Numbered from the stretch's first letter, positions 45,706 through 55,008 are shown. The stretch is 64,000 nt of DNA from Staphylococcus cornubiensis (GCF_900183575.1 NZ_FXUZ01000003.1:124001-188000); one strand, 5' to 3'. Notes: generated by a model not told the origin, from the letters alone. Program-made: numbers and translations.

Positions 45706-46635
45706 ATGCTTTCACTGTTACTTATTCTAGGGTTAGTGGCTGGCGGCGTCATTCCTGTTCAAACATCAATCAATTCCAGGTTAAGCCGATACACACACTC
45801 TTCTTTATACGCTTCTGCCATATCATTTACAGTCGGGACATTGTTACTCGTTATACTCAATTTCATTCTCAATCCCCACCTTTTCACCACTGAAGTTTTC
45901 CAACATTATCATTTTAATTATTACTGGTATGTCGGCGGCTTGATGGGTGTCATTTATTTAACGGGAAACATGATTTTGTTACCACGAATCGGTGCCTCAT
46001 TAACAGTTGTTACAACGATTACGGGCCAAATTTTTATGAGTGTGTTGATTGATACATTCGGTTGGTTCAATGTAGATATTCAACCGCTACACTTGTTGAA
46101 AGTACTCGGCATTGTATTGCTCCTTATCGGAATAATTTTGATGAATCTTCAAAGAGGCGCTAAGAAAATGGCACAAACCGGTCATAATGGCCCATGGATG
46201 ATCATTGGTATGCTCATCGGCTTTGCCCCACCTATTCAAACAGCAACCAACAGTCATTTAGGTCAAGCACTCCATTCACCATTCTTTGCCTCATTCGTTT
46301 CATTTACGGTCGGTGCAACTGCGCTGATCATTTTAACCCTGATCATACACAGACGCGTTAAAATTCACGCAACATCTGAGCAACACGGTTCATTGAAATG
46401 GTGGCATTTTATTGGTGGTGCACTGGGCGTCATTTTCGTGACAACGAACATCATTTTAACACCTGTGATTGGCGTTACTTTCACATTGATTACAATAATG
46501 GTTGGACAAATTATTATGGGCTTACTCATTGATCACTTCGGGCTATTCGGTGTGCCCGCACGTCATATTACGACACAACGGCTATTAGGTTTCGTGCTTA
46601 TTATCATTGCCATTATTATGATTCAGTTCAACTAA
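45706..46635 (+). CDS. DMT-superfamily transporter, fused DUF606 (YdcZ) pair
   Basis: A 309-residue membrane protein of ten helices made of two homologous DUF606/YdcZ halves. In each half PVQTSINSRL-type and PIQTATNSHLGQAL-type motifs follow the first helix, and the GGLMGVIYLTGN and GGALGVIFVTTN motifs are the equivalent third-helix stretches. Many bacteria encode these halves as separate genes, so the fusion gives the inverted-repeat DMT fold in one chain. Substrate unknown. AAAGGATGG precedes the ATG. A terminator follows at 46665. Confidence 0.85.
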   Translation: MLSLLLILGLVAGGVIPVQTSINSRLSRYTHSSLYASAISFTVGTLLLVILNFILNPHLFTTEVFQHYHFNYYWYVGGLMGVIYLTGNMILLPRIGASLTVVTTITGQIFMSVLIDTFGWFNVDIQPLHLLKVLGIVLLLIGIILMNLQRGAKKMAQTGHNGPWMIIGMLIGFAPPIQTATNSHLGQALHSPFFASFVSFTVGATALIILTLIIHRRVKIHATSEQHGSLKWWHFIGGALGVIFVTTNIILTPVIGVTFTLITIMVGQIIMGLLIDHFGLFGVPARHITTQRLLGFVLIIIAIIMIQFN

Positions 46636-47960
46636 AACCAATTATTTTTATAGATGCTTTCTTAAAATTGTCTTCTTCAAAGTGTGTTATGCATTTTTTA
46701 GAAGACGATTCTTTGTGTTTCACATTATTTTTATGTAATTTCATTAACAATATATGTTAAATTTTTCAATAAATGTATCACATAATCATTTTACAGTAGA
46801 ATAAAATGCATATTAATACAAAAACAATATGTATAGTTCTTTAATTTTTAAATAAACATATCAAATTATGTTTTAACTTAAAAAAGAAACTTACACCCAT
46901 ATAATATACATACCAATGCATTGAGCTGTGACAATGTCAAGGAATTTTCTAATTTTTTTATTTTACTTTATTTTTACTACTGCATTTATTTATGGTATAT
47001 ACTTATTTTGTATATTTTTAATGTACATCTCTGTAAACAATGTGATCACTGATAAAACCTCACTGTCAGCCATGCTAGAAAGGCGATACAACTGGATTCA
47101 CACGATAGGATATATTTTGTAGCTGACGTGTCGTTTATTCATTCATGAAGGCAAAAACGTCAAATTTTAGCCCTCCCTATTTGTTTACTATCCGTCTCAA
47201 ATCGCATGCTAGATAGCTTGAGTCAATCATCTGCAACAAAACTTAACAGTAAAATCATTAAATAATACTTAAAAAAGGGTTGAATCACAGCACAACTAAG
47301 ACTACAGAGATAAATATCATTCTATTTATTGTGCATTTGCATAAAATTTTTACTAATACCAATTTAAGAAAGCGCATCGAAATTTATTCAAAAGAACAAT
47401 GTATCACATTTCAAACTCTAGAGATTTGATATCATCTTTTTAATGAAAAACAAATGATTAATATCAAAACTCTCTCATTTTTAAAACCTAGTCAAAGTAT
47501 TACAGTATCTATATTTAAACCTCTTTTATCCACAATATAATAATAATGATTCCACATATCATTTCATTCATAAGACACACAATTATTTTTCGCTTTGAAA
47601 ATATTCGTATTCTAAAATCAATTCATCTGACATCATATGACCAGCATTCGCTTTGTTCAATCAGCCTTTTGTTGTTATATGTAAAAAAGGTAAATTCATC
47701 AAACGCATAATAAATTATGATAAAATAAACGAGCAACTTTTAATTAATAAAGCTGTTTTTATTGACGAAAAAGTTGTTAAGAATCCCAATGCAAATATTT
47801 TATAACCAAGTTAAACACAACATTAAAATCTTTTTTTGCTTTTTTGAGTTATTTTAGTTATTTAATAGCAAATTATGGGTAAATGACCATATATAACAAC
47901 TTATATTGAAAACTTTGAATATATATCATGATCATTAAAATGTTGTAAAACGTTGAAGTG
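46636..47960. other. AT-rich region upstream of sarA
   Basis: About 1.3 kb without a supported gene, strongly AT-rich. It starts with the terminator of the preceding gene. A 64-codon hydrophobic frame at 46928-47122 has no ribosome site and is not accepted. Long upstream regions with several promoters are known for sarA in S. aureus, so part of this stretch probably carries distal sarA promoters, but no strong hexamer pair was found before 47960. Confidence 0.5.
46665..46720 (+). terminator. Terminator of the DUF606 transporter gene
   Basis: AATTGTCTTCT and AGAAGACGATT arms (one G-T pair) followed by CTTTGTGTTTC, 30 bp after the stop codon. Confidence 0.75.
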
Positions 47961-47966
47961 TATTAT

Positions 47967-47995
47967 TTTACAAATCCATGCCCATTAGATATGAT
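47967..47995 (+). promoter_or_regulatory. Probable distal sarA promoter (sigma-A)
   Basis: TTTACA and TATGAT hexamers are spaced by 17 bp, 180 bp upstream of the sarA start. This would correspond to one of the upstream sarA promoters. Confidence 0.55.
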
Positions 47996-48073
47996 ATATT
48001 AAATAATTCCATTCGAATTAAATATAATATAATTTATACTAGTGCTTTTTTGTGGTGTTATATACACTTCTTT

Positions 48074-48082
48074 TGCTATAAT
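48074..48082 (+). promoter_or_regulatory. Probable proximal sarA promoter (extended -10)
   Basis: TGCTATAAT is a perfect extended -10 element (TGnTATAAT) about 95 bp before the sarA ATG. No good -35 lies at 17 bp, which extended -10 promoters tolerate. Confidence 0.55.
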
Positions 48083-48130
48083 ATAAGGTGTTAACGGGAT
48101 TTTATTGGAATGTAATATTTTGTGTATTAT

Positions 48131-48154
48131 GTTTCCAAATACGTTTAAGGGTAA
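48131..48154 (+). promoter_or_regulatory. Sigma-B-like hexamer pair just before sarA
   Basis: GTTT, 14 bp, GGGTAA fits the sigma-B pattern (GTTT-N14-GGGWAW). Transcription would start about at the sarA ribosome site, leaving a leader of only some 15 nt, which makes a functional role doubtful. sarA of S. aureus does have a sigma-B promoter, but further upstream. Confidence 0.25.
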
Positions 48155-48175
48155 TATACATGGGAGGTTATGAGA

Positions 48176-48547
48176 ATGGCTGTTACAAGAGTCAAGGATT
48201 GTTTTGAGTTATTATCTATGGTGACTTACGCTGATAGATTGAAAAGTGTGATTAAAAAAGAATTTAAAATTAGTTTTGAAGAATTCGCTGTTTTAACACA
48301 CTTGAGTTATAGAATAGAAGAGGAATATTATTTAAAAGATATTATTAACAACTTAAACTACAAACAACCACAAGTCGTAAAAGCTGTTAAAAATTTATCT
48401 CAAGAAGGATATTTCGATAAACGCCGTAATGAAAATGATGAACGTACGGTACTTATTTTAATTAACGATCAGCAACGTGAGAAAATCAATGCATTATTAG
48501 ATCGCGTCAATGAAACAATCAAATCTACAGATATTCGACCACAGTAA
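48176..48547 (+). CDS. sarA: SarA, global virulence and biofilm regulator
   Basis: Winged-helix DNA-binding protein of 123 residues that acts as a dimer on agr, adhesin and protease promoters in S. aureus. It keeps C9, the redox-sensitive cysteine, in [19 protein letters not shown] (quoted in part), the helix-turn-helix segment [20 protein letters not shown] and the wing with [14 protein letters not shown] start at the ATG at 48176, 8 nt after GGGAGG; the ATG at 48170 is only 2 nt from it. The C-terminal tail differs from the S. aureus protein. The gene is monocistronic, with a terminator at 48613. Confidence 0.95.
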   Translation: MAVTRVKDCFELLSMVTYADRLKSVIKKEFKISFEEFAVLTHLSYRIEEEYYLKDIINNLNYKQPQVVKAVKNLSQEGYFDKRRNENDERTVLILINDQQREKINALLDRVNETIKSTDIRPQ

Positions 48548-48612
48548 TTTTAGGACACAACATGAATTATGAAGCGTGTGAGGGCTTGTTTATCATACGC
48601 ATGAGGGTAAAG

Positions 48613-48657
48613 TAAAACCACGCGTTGTCATTTGTACGACTGCAACGCGTGGTTTTA
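48613..48657. terminator. Bidirectional terminator after sarA
   Basis: AGTAAAACCACGCGTTG and CAACGCGTGGTTTTACT form a 17-bp stem with a 13-nt loop, A-rich on one side and T-rich on the other, between sarA and the convergent hydrolase gene. Confidence 0.9.
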
Positions 48658-48714
48658 CTTTTATTTCTTTTTTATGTTTATTCATCATTGGATTCACACC
48701 ACTCCTTAATTTCT

Positions 48715-49524
48715 TCATAAACCTGCTTTCATTTGCGTAAATCCATTTTTTTGTAAGAAATTAATATAGACATGTTTAAAGTAACGCTCGTTTTCGATAT
48801 GTGGAGCGTGACCAACATTGAGAAATACTAAATATTCCATTTTAGGACGTGTCATGATGTCATCATCCGAATTCTCTACTTGAACTAATGGGTCATTAGC
48901 CCCTTTAATCATCAATGCTGGAATATCTTTCACATGTGATGCACTCCCTTTTTGTAAATCATCTAACAATGCACGCATGGCGACTGCATTTTCATCGGGG
49001 GTTTGAATACTGTATAAGCGTTGTTGTTCATACCACGCACGAGCGACAGCAAATTGTGTATACATATATGGAAATAATAGCCACATCGCTTCTGTTTTTG
49101 TAAATCCTGCTACTTCTTCTTTATGTTCGAGTAATAATCGGCTTAAACCATTTGCAATATCGACTTCATTTGCGGCAATACATGTCATCGTATGGATAAG
49201 CTCTGGGTAACGTCGGGCAAAAGCACGTACGATACGCCCTCCCATATCATGACCGATCAAATGTGCACGCTCGATTTTTAAATGTTGCATTAATTCTTTT
49301 AAGTCTTCAACTAATGTTGCAATATTATATTCATGTGGCTTAGATGATTTGCCATGTCCACGTAAATCATAAATCACGACATGAAAATAAGGTTCGAGTA
49401 ATTTTTGTGTTGGATATAAGGCAGCCATATTGCCATCTAAGCCGTGGATTAAAATGACTGCTTCCCCTTCACCACTTGTTTGATAGGCGATTTGTTGTTT
49501 ATCTCTCGTTACAAACTTCTTCAA
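48715..49524 (-). CDS. Alpha/beta-fold hydrolase with aspartate at the nucleophile position
   Basis: A 269-residue alpha/beta hydrolase. The oxyanion motif IHGLDG (about 26-31), the DLRGHGKSS strand, and a catalytic triad of D93 in GHDMGG, D211 and H239 in GHAPHIE can be placed. An Asp rather than Ser nucleophile is found in epoxide hydrolases and haloalkane or haloacetate dehalogenases, so an ester-intermediate mechanism is likely; the substrate is unknown. AAGGAGG-like sequence precedes the ATG. It is a paralogue of the gene at 51167-51967, with equivalent positions numbered identically. Confidence 0.85.
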   Translation of the reverse strand: MKKFVTRDKQQIAYQTSGEGEAVILIHGLDGNMAALYPTQKLLEPYFHVVIYDLRGHGKSSKPHEYNIATLVEDLKELMQHLKIERAHLIGHDMGGRIVRAFARRYPELIHTMTCIAANEVDIANGLSRLLLEHKEEVAGFTKTEAMWLLFPYMYTQFAVARAWYEQQRLYSIQTPDENAVAMRALLDDLQKGSASHVKDIPALMIKGANDPLVQVENSDDDIMTRPKMEYLVFLNVGHAPHIENERYFKHVYINFLQKNGFTQMKAGL

Positions 49525-49686
49525 AACAGTTCCTCCTTAAGCGCTCACCTTATGTATACCCATTTAACAAAATTGCATGCATTTTATATTATTATCATTT
49601 ATAAACTTTAATTATATAATTCATTAATGTATTTTTGAGTTAACATATCATCACCATAAAGTGTTTGTTATTGCGCTCAAACGATA

Positions 49687-49744
49687 CAAAATACCCTTTC
49701 AAAGCCGCATTCCATCATGAAACGCACTTCAAAAGGGTATTTAA
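49687..49744 (-). terminator. Terminator of the membrane protein gene at 49762
   Basis: AAATACCCTTT and AAAGGGTATTT arms form an 11-bp stem with a long loop. On the minus strand it runs into TTTTGTATCG, 18 bp after the stop codon. Confidence 0.75.
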
Positions 49745-49761
49745 AGTTCAGTTGATTCGTT

Positions 49762-50478
49762 TTATGTTCGTTTACTCGCTGACAATTCAATCGTGTAGAA
49801 AATAATCAATACTAAAATCATGACCCAAATCGCAATAGAAATAAGCTGAGCCGCTTGATCATCACCTACAATGACATCTATCGTTTTTTGCAGCAATAAC
49901 AGTCCAATTCCTGTATATTCCAAGTACTTTTTATATAACCCAAACGCCGTAATGATGATGCCCACCATCGCAATCGCTAAATGTGCATAATGTGTCACGA
50001 CATGAATCCCTAAGTTCAAATCAAAGGCATTCATTAAAATTAATACGAGTGCAGAAATGGCTAATGCAACACCTGCATAACTTTCTATTTTATTACGATA
50101 TAAATAGTTTTTATGCATAATGCGTGTATATATAATAATTGATATCGGCAACATCACAAGCATATAAACAAGGGATAGACCTGTCGCTGCACCGAATGGC
50201 ACAAGTTGCTTGTCATAGAGTGACGAAATCAATATAAAGTTAATAATAAAAAATACAACTGGGTTGAACTGTAATATAAACAAGTTTTTTTGTATCGTTA
50301 ATATAACTTCAGCCGGAGATTTTTGACGGTATTCGATATAGTCTTTATCTTCCGCTTCTGATTTTTGAATATCTTTTCTCAAATTTTCTTTAACGTCATC
50401 GATTAAACTTGGAGACACACCTTTATGCGTAAAGTAATCTTCTACATTCTCCAGTAAAGTCCGATCATTGGGTCTCAT
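49762..50478 (-). CDS. Hypothetical membrane protein with soluble N-terminal domain
   Basis: A 238-residue protein. Residues 1-70 are soluble and charged (MRPNDRTLLENVEDYF...), predicted helical; then come six or so membrane helices (about 85-235) and a short basic tail SASKRT. No family motif is recognised; DUF1129-like staphylococcal proteins have a comparable outline. I start at the ATG at 50478, 5 nt after GGAGG; a frame extension upstream lacks a ribosome site. It lies alone between convergent and same-strand genes. Confidence 0.7.
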   Translation of the reverse strand: MRPNDRTLLENVEDYFTHKGVSPSLIDDVKENLRKDIQKSEAEDKDYIEYRQKSPAEVILTIQKNLFILQFNPVVFFIINFILISSLYDKQLVPFGAATGLSLVYMLVMLPISIIIYTRIMHKNYLYRNKIESYAGVALAISALVLILMNAFDLNLGIHVVTHYAHLAIAMVGIIITAFGLYKKYLEYTGIGLLLLQKTIDVIVGDDQAAQLISIAIWVMILVLIIFYTIELSASKRT

Positions 50479-50571
50479 ATAATCCTCCGTCTCATTTGTT
50501 AGCCCTATTATAACAGAAAGTGAGACGTGACGTGTAGACACTCAAGCAAGTTCACTTCATGCGATCAACCA

Positions 50572-51075
50572 TTACTCTACATCAATACGGTAGAGCTTCA
50601 ATGTTTGATCTTTTGGTGTAGAAGTCGCAAATTGGTATGACACTTTGCCATCTGAAATATAACCACTGCCGCCTGTGACATTGTTATGGTGTTCGCGTGT
50701 AGTCGCGTGTGAGCTGACTTGATCCTTCACCTCTTGATACTTCGGACCGTTCAATTCTTGATAACTCATACTAATACGTGTCACTTTTGCATGTTGACCC
50801 GCACCACTCGCAGTCACAATCATCAAACCATCTTTTGTATGAAATTCATAATAATGATGATGACCGTAAGCTTCTTTCGTATGAATACCGTGTCCTTTAT
50901 GTCGAAATACATCGCTCATCCGTTCACCAATTGTAACACCTTCGACAGTTCGATCACCATGTTGTAATGACTTCACTGAATCTAATGTATTACCTGACAT
51001 CGCATCTGCTGTACCTGCATACATACCCGAAAATGTAAGTCCTGTTATCAATAATGCACTGACTAGCTTTTTCAT
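50572..51075 (-). CDS. Secreted protein of unknown function
   Basis: A 167-residue exported protein. A signal peptide with n-region KK, hydrophobic core LVSALLITGLTFSGMYAG and a cleavage site near ADA (residue 25) opens the protein. The mature part is rich in His (HGIHTKEAYGHHHYYEF), Ser and Gly and predicted mostly beta. S. aureus has an exoprotein of similar size in the sarA neighbourhood, but I assign no function. The ATG at 51075 has AGAGGAG upstream at 10 nt; a GTG at 51084 is less likely. The His cluster could bind metal, which is speculation. Confidence 0.75.
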   Translation of the reverse strand: MKKLVSALLITGLTFSGMYAGTADAMSGNTLDSVKSLQHGDRTVEGVTIGERMSDVFRHKGHGIHTKEAYGHHHYYEFHTKDGLMIVTASGAGQHAKVTRISMSYQELNGPKYQEVKDQVSSHATTREHHNNVTGGSGYISDGKVSYQFATSTPKDQTLKLYRIDVE

Positions 51076-51166
51076 AGGGTACACACTCCTCTTTTATCTC
51101 TCTTATTTGTGTTCACTATCATCATACCCTAAATTGCAATGAAATAACAGTTATATTACAAATTGG

Positions 51167-51967
51167 TTACAAATCCATATTATGCGTCGTTCTTTGCATG
51201 AAATTTTTCACTGTTTTAAGGAATTTATCCTTTTCTTCTACAAATGGATAAACGCCTGACTTTTTAAATAACTCGTATGTCGCGTTCGGCATCAACTCAG
51301 CAATGTTTTCAGACTCACTCGGTGCAATGCGTTCATTCGCTACACCCGCGATGACAAGTGTACGCACGTTCATTTCTGATAAAGGCGCATTAAGTTCAAA
51401 CCCCGTAAATGATTGATCCACCGCATTTTTCTCATAGTCTGTTAATAATGCTGCTGAGTCATTCACATTTTTCAGGAATTTACGCACTTTTCCTTTCGCG
51501 TAGTATAAATGTTTTTCTAAAAATTTATCTTGTTCGCTATCACTCCAAGTTCGAATCGTTTCAGCGTATTTACGGAACAAACGCTCATGTGGCAAACCTT
51601 CTCCGGAGACAGTCGGATTGATTAAAATGAGCTCGGATACTTTTTTAGGGTCACGTTGAACAAGGTCTAATGCAACAGCGCTTCCCATTTCAATCGCTAT
51701 AAACGTCGCACATTCGATATAGAGAAACTCCATTAACTCTTTCAAATCTTGACTATAATCATGAAAATCAATCGCTAATGGCTTATCAGAATAACCATGC
51801 CCTCTCAAGTCCACTAAAATCACTTGAAAGTAACGCGATAAACGCTTAGCAATCTCTTCAAATACAGTATGATTCATATAAACAGAATGCACCATTACAA
51901 TAGGATAACCTTTCCCCATTGAGCGATAATTCAATGCTGTGCCATCTGATGCTCTAAATAATTGCAT
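51167..51967 (-). CDS. Alpha/beta-hydrolase homologue, probably inactive
   Basis: A 266-residue paralogue of the gene at 48715. The fold is kept (VDLRGHGYSDKP, LIAGVANERI-like strands) but the active site is not: the nucleophile position 93 is Glu in AIEMGS, position 239 is Val in SGVYPFVE where the catalytic His should be, and the oxyanion HG is HS in VMVHSVYMN. It overlaps the HAD hydrolase gene upstream by one base (TAATG), so the two are co-translated. A binding or regulatory role is possible. The reading frame is intact and well preserved, which argues against simple decay. Confidence 0.8.
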   Translation of the reverse strand: MQLFRASDGTALNYRSMGKGYPIVMVHSVYMNHTVFEEIAKRLSRYFQVILVDLRGHGYSDKPLAIDFHDYSQDLKELMEFLYIECATFIAIEMGSAVALDLVQRDPKKVSELILINPTVSGEGLPHERLFRKYAETIRTWSDSEQDKFLEKHLYYAKGKVRKFLKNVNDSAALLTDYEKNAVDQSFTGFELNAPLSEMNVRTLVIAGVANERIAPSESENIAELMPNATYELFKKSGVYPFVEEKDKFLKTVKNFMQRTTHNMDL

Positions 51968-52671
51968 TACCTTTCAGCCTCCCGTTCGATGTTTAAAATG
52001 TCTAATAATTCTTCAAGTGTTGTAATTTCAAAGTCCATTTCTGATTCTAAAGGAATGATGTCATCTTCTCTTTCGCCATGACGATACCACACACTCACCA
52101 TACCCATTGCGCGAGCGGGTGCGACATCATTTAACGCATCATCACCAACATACACAATTTCTTCTGGCGCGACGTCTAACTTTTCAATAATTTCTTCATA
52201 AATGCGCGGATGTGGTTTTCGAAAGCCGACCATTTCTGAAGTCGTGAGGTGAGTGACGTAAGATTCGATACCTAACGCATAGACACGATAACGCTTAATT
52301 TTAGATTTACCATTTGCGATGACACCAATTTTATAATTTGCTTCTTTAAGTTTTTGCAAAGTATAAGTCGTATCATGAAATGGGAAAACATATCGATAGA
52401 AATGCATTTCAAAGTCGTTAAATAAATCTTTCCACGTTAAGCGATCGATATTAAATTGCTTGATGATTTCTTTATACAAATCCGGTTTGTCATGATCTTC
52501 GTCGTCATCGAGTTCGATAAATTTTTTGCGGAAGTCTGAGGCTTGTACACGCACTAAGTAATCATGAAAACGTTCGTATTGCTCTTCAATAAATTTTTCA
52601 CGTGATTTTTGACGGTCTAACAAAGTCCCTTCTAAATCAAATATAATTGCTTTAATGTTTGTTAAGTCCAT
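51967..52671 (-). CDS. HAD-family hydrolase
   Basis: A 234-residue haloacid dehalogenase superfamily enzyme. Motif I is FDLEGTLLD (nucleophile Asp, with Glu at the +2 position where phosphatases usually have Asp), motif II is GVIANGKSK, the lysine is in VGFRKPHPRIY, and motif IV is VGDDALNDV. A helical cap domain (about residues 20-85) follows motif I, so subfamily I. A small-molecule phosphatase is likely; the substrate is unknown. I start at the ATG at 52671, 6 nt after GAGG. It is coupled to the following hydrolase homologue. Confidence 0.87.
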   Translation of the reverse strand: MDLTNIKAIIFDLEGTLLDRQKSREKFIEEQYERFHDYLVRVQASDFRKKFIELDDDEDHDKPDLYKEIIKQFNIDRLTWKDLFNDFEMHFYRYVFPFHDTTYTLQKLKEANYKIGVIANGKSKIKRYRVYALGIESYVTHLTTSEMVGFRKPHPRIYEEIIEKLDVAPEEIVYVGDDALNDVAPARAMGMVSVWYRHGEREDDIIPLESEMDFEITTLEELLDILNIEREAER

Positions 52672-52727
52672 GGTATACCTCATTACTTATTCTTTAAAAA
52701 TCATATAATACTATATTAGTCAATTGC

Positions 52728-53678
52728 TTATTGTCGTTCAACTATCATGAGATAAAACATGAGCGGAATCCCTAAAATAGCTAACACAACACTTGCGGGC
52801 AGTTGAATGGGGTCGAGTAATTGCCCTCCTAAAATATCGGCCAATACCATCACTGTCCCACCGATTAGAATATTTAAAGCCATTTTAAAAGCTAACGTTC
52901 CTCGGCTCATGCGATGAACAAATTGTGGAATGACCATTCCGATAAAACCAATGACCCCTACAAAGCCGATAATGACTGTAGACATCACTGTCGCTAATAC
53001 TAATACACTCACTGATAAGCGTTCGACATGAATCCCGAGCGCCGCACTAGAAAGATGGTTCATTTGCAGCAATTTTATTTTGGGCACTAACAGCATGAGC
53101 ATGACAGTCATAATGATAAAGACGCTGATGACCACTACTGCTTCTCGATATTCCGCAGCTGCAAAACCACCAAACATATACGCCACTATATTTTGTAGCC
53201 GTTTGGGATTAAATTGTACGAGTAAAAATAATAACGCATTCAATAGCGAGCCTATTAAAATCCCTGCTAAAATGAGTGAACGTGTCGGATAACCGCGCGA
53301 GATAGTATAAGCGACAGCCATCACAATCACTAATGATAGCATGCCCATCACCATCGCTAAAGGGGCAACCCATACAAAAGGTAATCCGAGTAATACAGCA
53401 AGCGCAGCCCCCACTGTCGCACCATTGGCAAGACCCAGTGTAAAACTATCAGCAAGTGGATTGTTCAAGATGATTTGAAACATTTGTCCCGCTAGCGTTA
53501 GCCCCATCCCGGCAAACAATGCGAGTAACATTCTCGGCAGACGTACATCAACAATGAGTGTTTCTACCAAAGGACTCTGCCACTCTAACCGACTGAACAA
53601 ACTGTATGCACAGACAAGGATTAAAAGAAGGCTCCATGCACTGATGCTCATGAAGCCTTTCGTTAACTTATTTTTCAT
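52728..53678 (-). CDS. FecCD-family iron-type ABC permease
   Basis: A 316-residue, about ten-helix permease. RLPRMLLALFAGMGLTLAG is the family N-terminal motif, LADSFTLGLANGATVGAAL the following loop, and GVIGFIGMVIPQFVH the ATPase contact region. It is paired with the binding lipoprotein gene upstream, overlapping by 11 bp. No ATPase is encoded here, so FhuC or another ATPase must serve it. Substrate is a siderophore, heme or cobalamin; sequence alone does not decide. I prefer the ATG at 53678 over the one at 53687. Confidence 0.87.
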   Translation of the reverse strand: MKNKLTKGFMSISAWSLLLILVCAYSLFSRLEWQSPLVETLIVDVRLPRMLLALFAGMGLTLAGQMFQIILNNPLADSFTLGLANGATVGAALAVLLGLPFVWVAPLAMVMGMLSLVIVMAVAYTISRGYPTRSLILAGILIGSLLNALLFLLVQFNPKRLQNIVAYMFGGFAAAEYREAVVVISVFIIMTVMLMLLVPKIKLLQMNHLSSAALGIHVERLSVSVLVLATVMSTVIIGFVGVIGFIGMVIPQFVHRMSRGTLAFKMALNILIGGTVMVLADILGGQLLDPIQLPASVVLAILGIPLMFYLMIVERQ

Positions 53679-54549
53679 ACACAGCATCTCTCAACATTTT
53701 CATCGCGTCGTCTAAACGTGGTCCAGGACGTGATAACATATCGTCATTTAAAGCAACAACACGGTCATCTTTCACCGCTTGTACTTGATCAAAACCACCG
53801 CGCTGTTGTATATCATTACGATAAGCCTCTGTCGATACGCCTGAAGTCGCTATCATGACATCTGGATTTTTCTTAATGACTTGTTCTTTAGACACTTTTG
53901 GCCATCCTTCTGTATCGTCAAACACATTATGCGCATGAAGTTGCTTTAACATGTCATTCATAAAAGTTCCTTTACCAGCTGTATACATTTCTGGTTCCGA
54001 TGCAATTTCAATAAACACTTTTGGTGCTTTCTTTCGATTTGGAATATTGTCAATGACTTGCTGAATATTGTGTTTTGTTTCTTTTACTAAATCGTTTGCT
54101 TGTTGTTCCGTTCCTGTTAATTTTCCAATTTGATTAAACGTTTCGTACATTTCATCAATCGAATGTGCGTCTTTAACGTAAGCGACACGGATACCACTCT
54201 CTTCTAAACTATCAAGTACCTTACCTTGAGACGCTTTTTGAGATTCATGCGCTAAAATCAAGTCAGGTTGCGCTTTAATCAACGCTTCCTTATTGAGTTG
54301 CATCGCGTCAAATTGTTGCTTCTCTTTCACTTCTTTCGGATAATCGTCAACAGTAGAGACCCCTATAACTTTATCGCCCAGTCCGAGTTCATATAAAATC
54401 TCCGTATTACTTGGCATTAATGAAATAATACGTTTCGGCATTTTATCAGAAGATTTGCCAGTTTCTTTCGACTGATTGGCATTGAAATTACAACCCGCGA
54501 GTATGAAGACAAGCATGACCATCACGGTTGCGAACCATTTTAATTTCAT
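53668..54549 (-). CDS. Iron-type ABC transporter binding lipoprotein (BtuF/FecB-like)
   Basis: A 293-residue class III binding lipoprotein. The lipobox is FILAGC (cysteine about residue 20). The BtuF/FecB-like domain begins with PKRIISLMPSNTEILYELG, a pattern typical of cobalamin- and heme-type proteins, and includes the QPDLILAHES and PEMYTAGKGTFMNDML stretches. It is first in a two-gene unit with the permease. No convincing Fur box was found in its upstream region; only a weak AATGATAAT half-match lies at about 54700. The choice between ATGs at 54552 and 54549 rests on spacing to GGAG. Confidence 0.87.
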   Translation of the reverse strand: MKLKWFATVMVMLVFILAGCNFNANQSKETGKSSDKMPKRIISLMPSNTEILYELGLGDKVIGVSTVDDYPKEVKEKQQFDAMQLNKEALIKAQPDLILAHESQKASQGKVLDSLEESGIRVAYVKDAHSIDEMYETFNQIGKLTGTEQQANDLVKETKHNIQQVIDNIPNRKKAPKVFIEIASEPEMYTAGKGTFMNDMLKQLHAHNVFDDTEGWPKVSKEQVIKKNPDVMIATSGVSTEAYRNDIQQRGGFDQVQAVKDDRVVALNDDMLSRPGPRLDDAMKMLRDAVYEK

Positions 54550-54552
54550 CAT

Positions 54553-55008
54553 TCCACTCCTATTTTTTCATCTTATTTTTGTTTATCTTATCATTTTTCG
54601 TTGTTTTTTGGACTCTTAAATTAATTTTTTGTACAAAATTTTAAAAACCATCTAATTTAAAAGGTGCAAGTTTCATATCTTCCATAAAATACGAGCTCTT
54701 AATGATAATTAAATGAAGAAACTGTCGACATCTTCTCTTTTATGGTTTGATTTATTCATCTGGGCGAAACACTTGAAGGATCAGCTGATGGGAAAAATCC
54801 ACTAACGCCTGAACTATGTCACTTTAAAATCAAGTGTTAGCTAGTTGAGACGTCATCCCCTAAAAACACGACTCCTTGATGACAAATCAAGCGTATAGAC
54901 CCTAAAATCGAACTTTAATAACCTAACTGTTACAAGTGATGATGAAAACGATAACAAACGATAAATATATTAAGTTTTCTATCTAATAAAATAGCTTAAA
55001 AAACTGTA
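54553..55008. other. Intergenic region between the binding-protein gene and fepA
   Basis: About 450 bp, divergent promoter region. It holds repeat copy F (54747-54890) and ends at the fepA promoter. No open frame with a ribosome site is seen. Confidence 0.55.
54747..54890 (+). repeat. Palindromic intergenic repeat, copy F
   Basis: Most diverged copy, yet the layout holds: outer arms TTGATTT-ATTCATC and GATGAC-AAATCAA, GGATCAGCTGATGGG, AAAATCC, inner stem CTAACGCCT / AAGTGTTAG with one weak pair, and CTAGTTGAGACGTCATCCCC. The outer arms differ completely from those of the other copies but still pair. Confidence 0.72.

Noticed and set aside
46928-47122. 64-codon hydrophobic open frame upstream of sarA
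   Set aside because: No Shine-Dalgarno sequence or promoter; hydrophobic frames arise easily in AT-rich DNA (Phe, Ile and Tyr codons).
54700-54716. Fur-like half-site AATGATAATTAAAT
   Set aside because: Only one half of the inverted repeat is kept; too weak to claim iron control of the FecCD/FecB-like pair.
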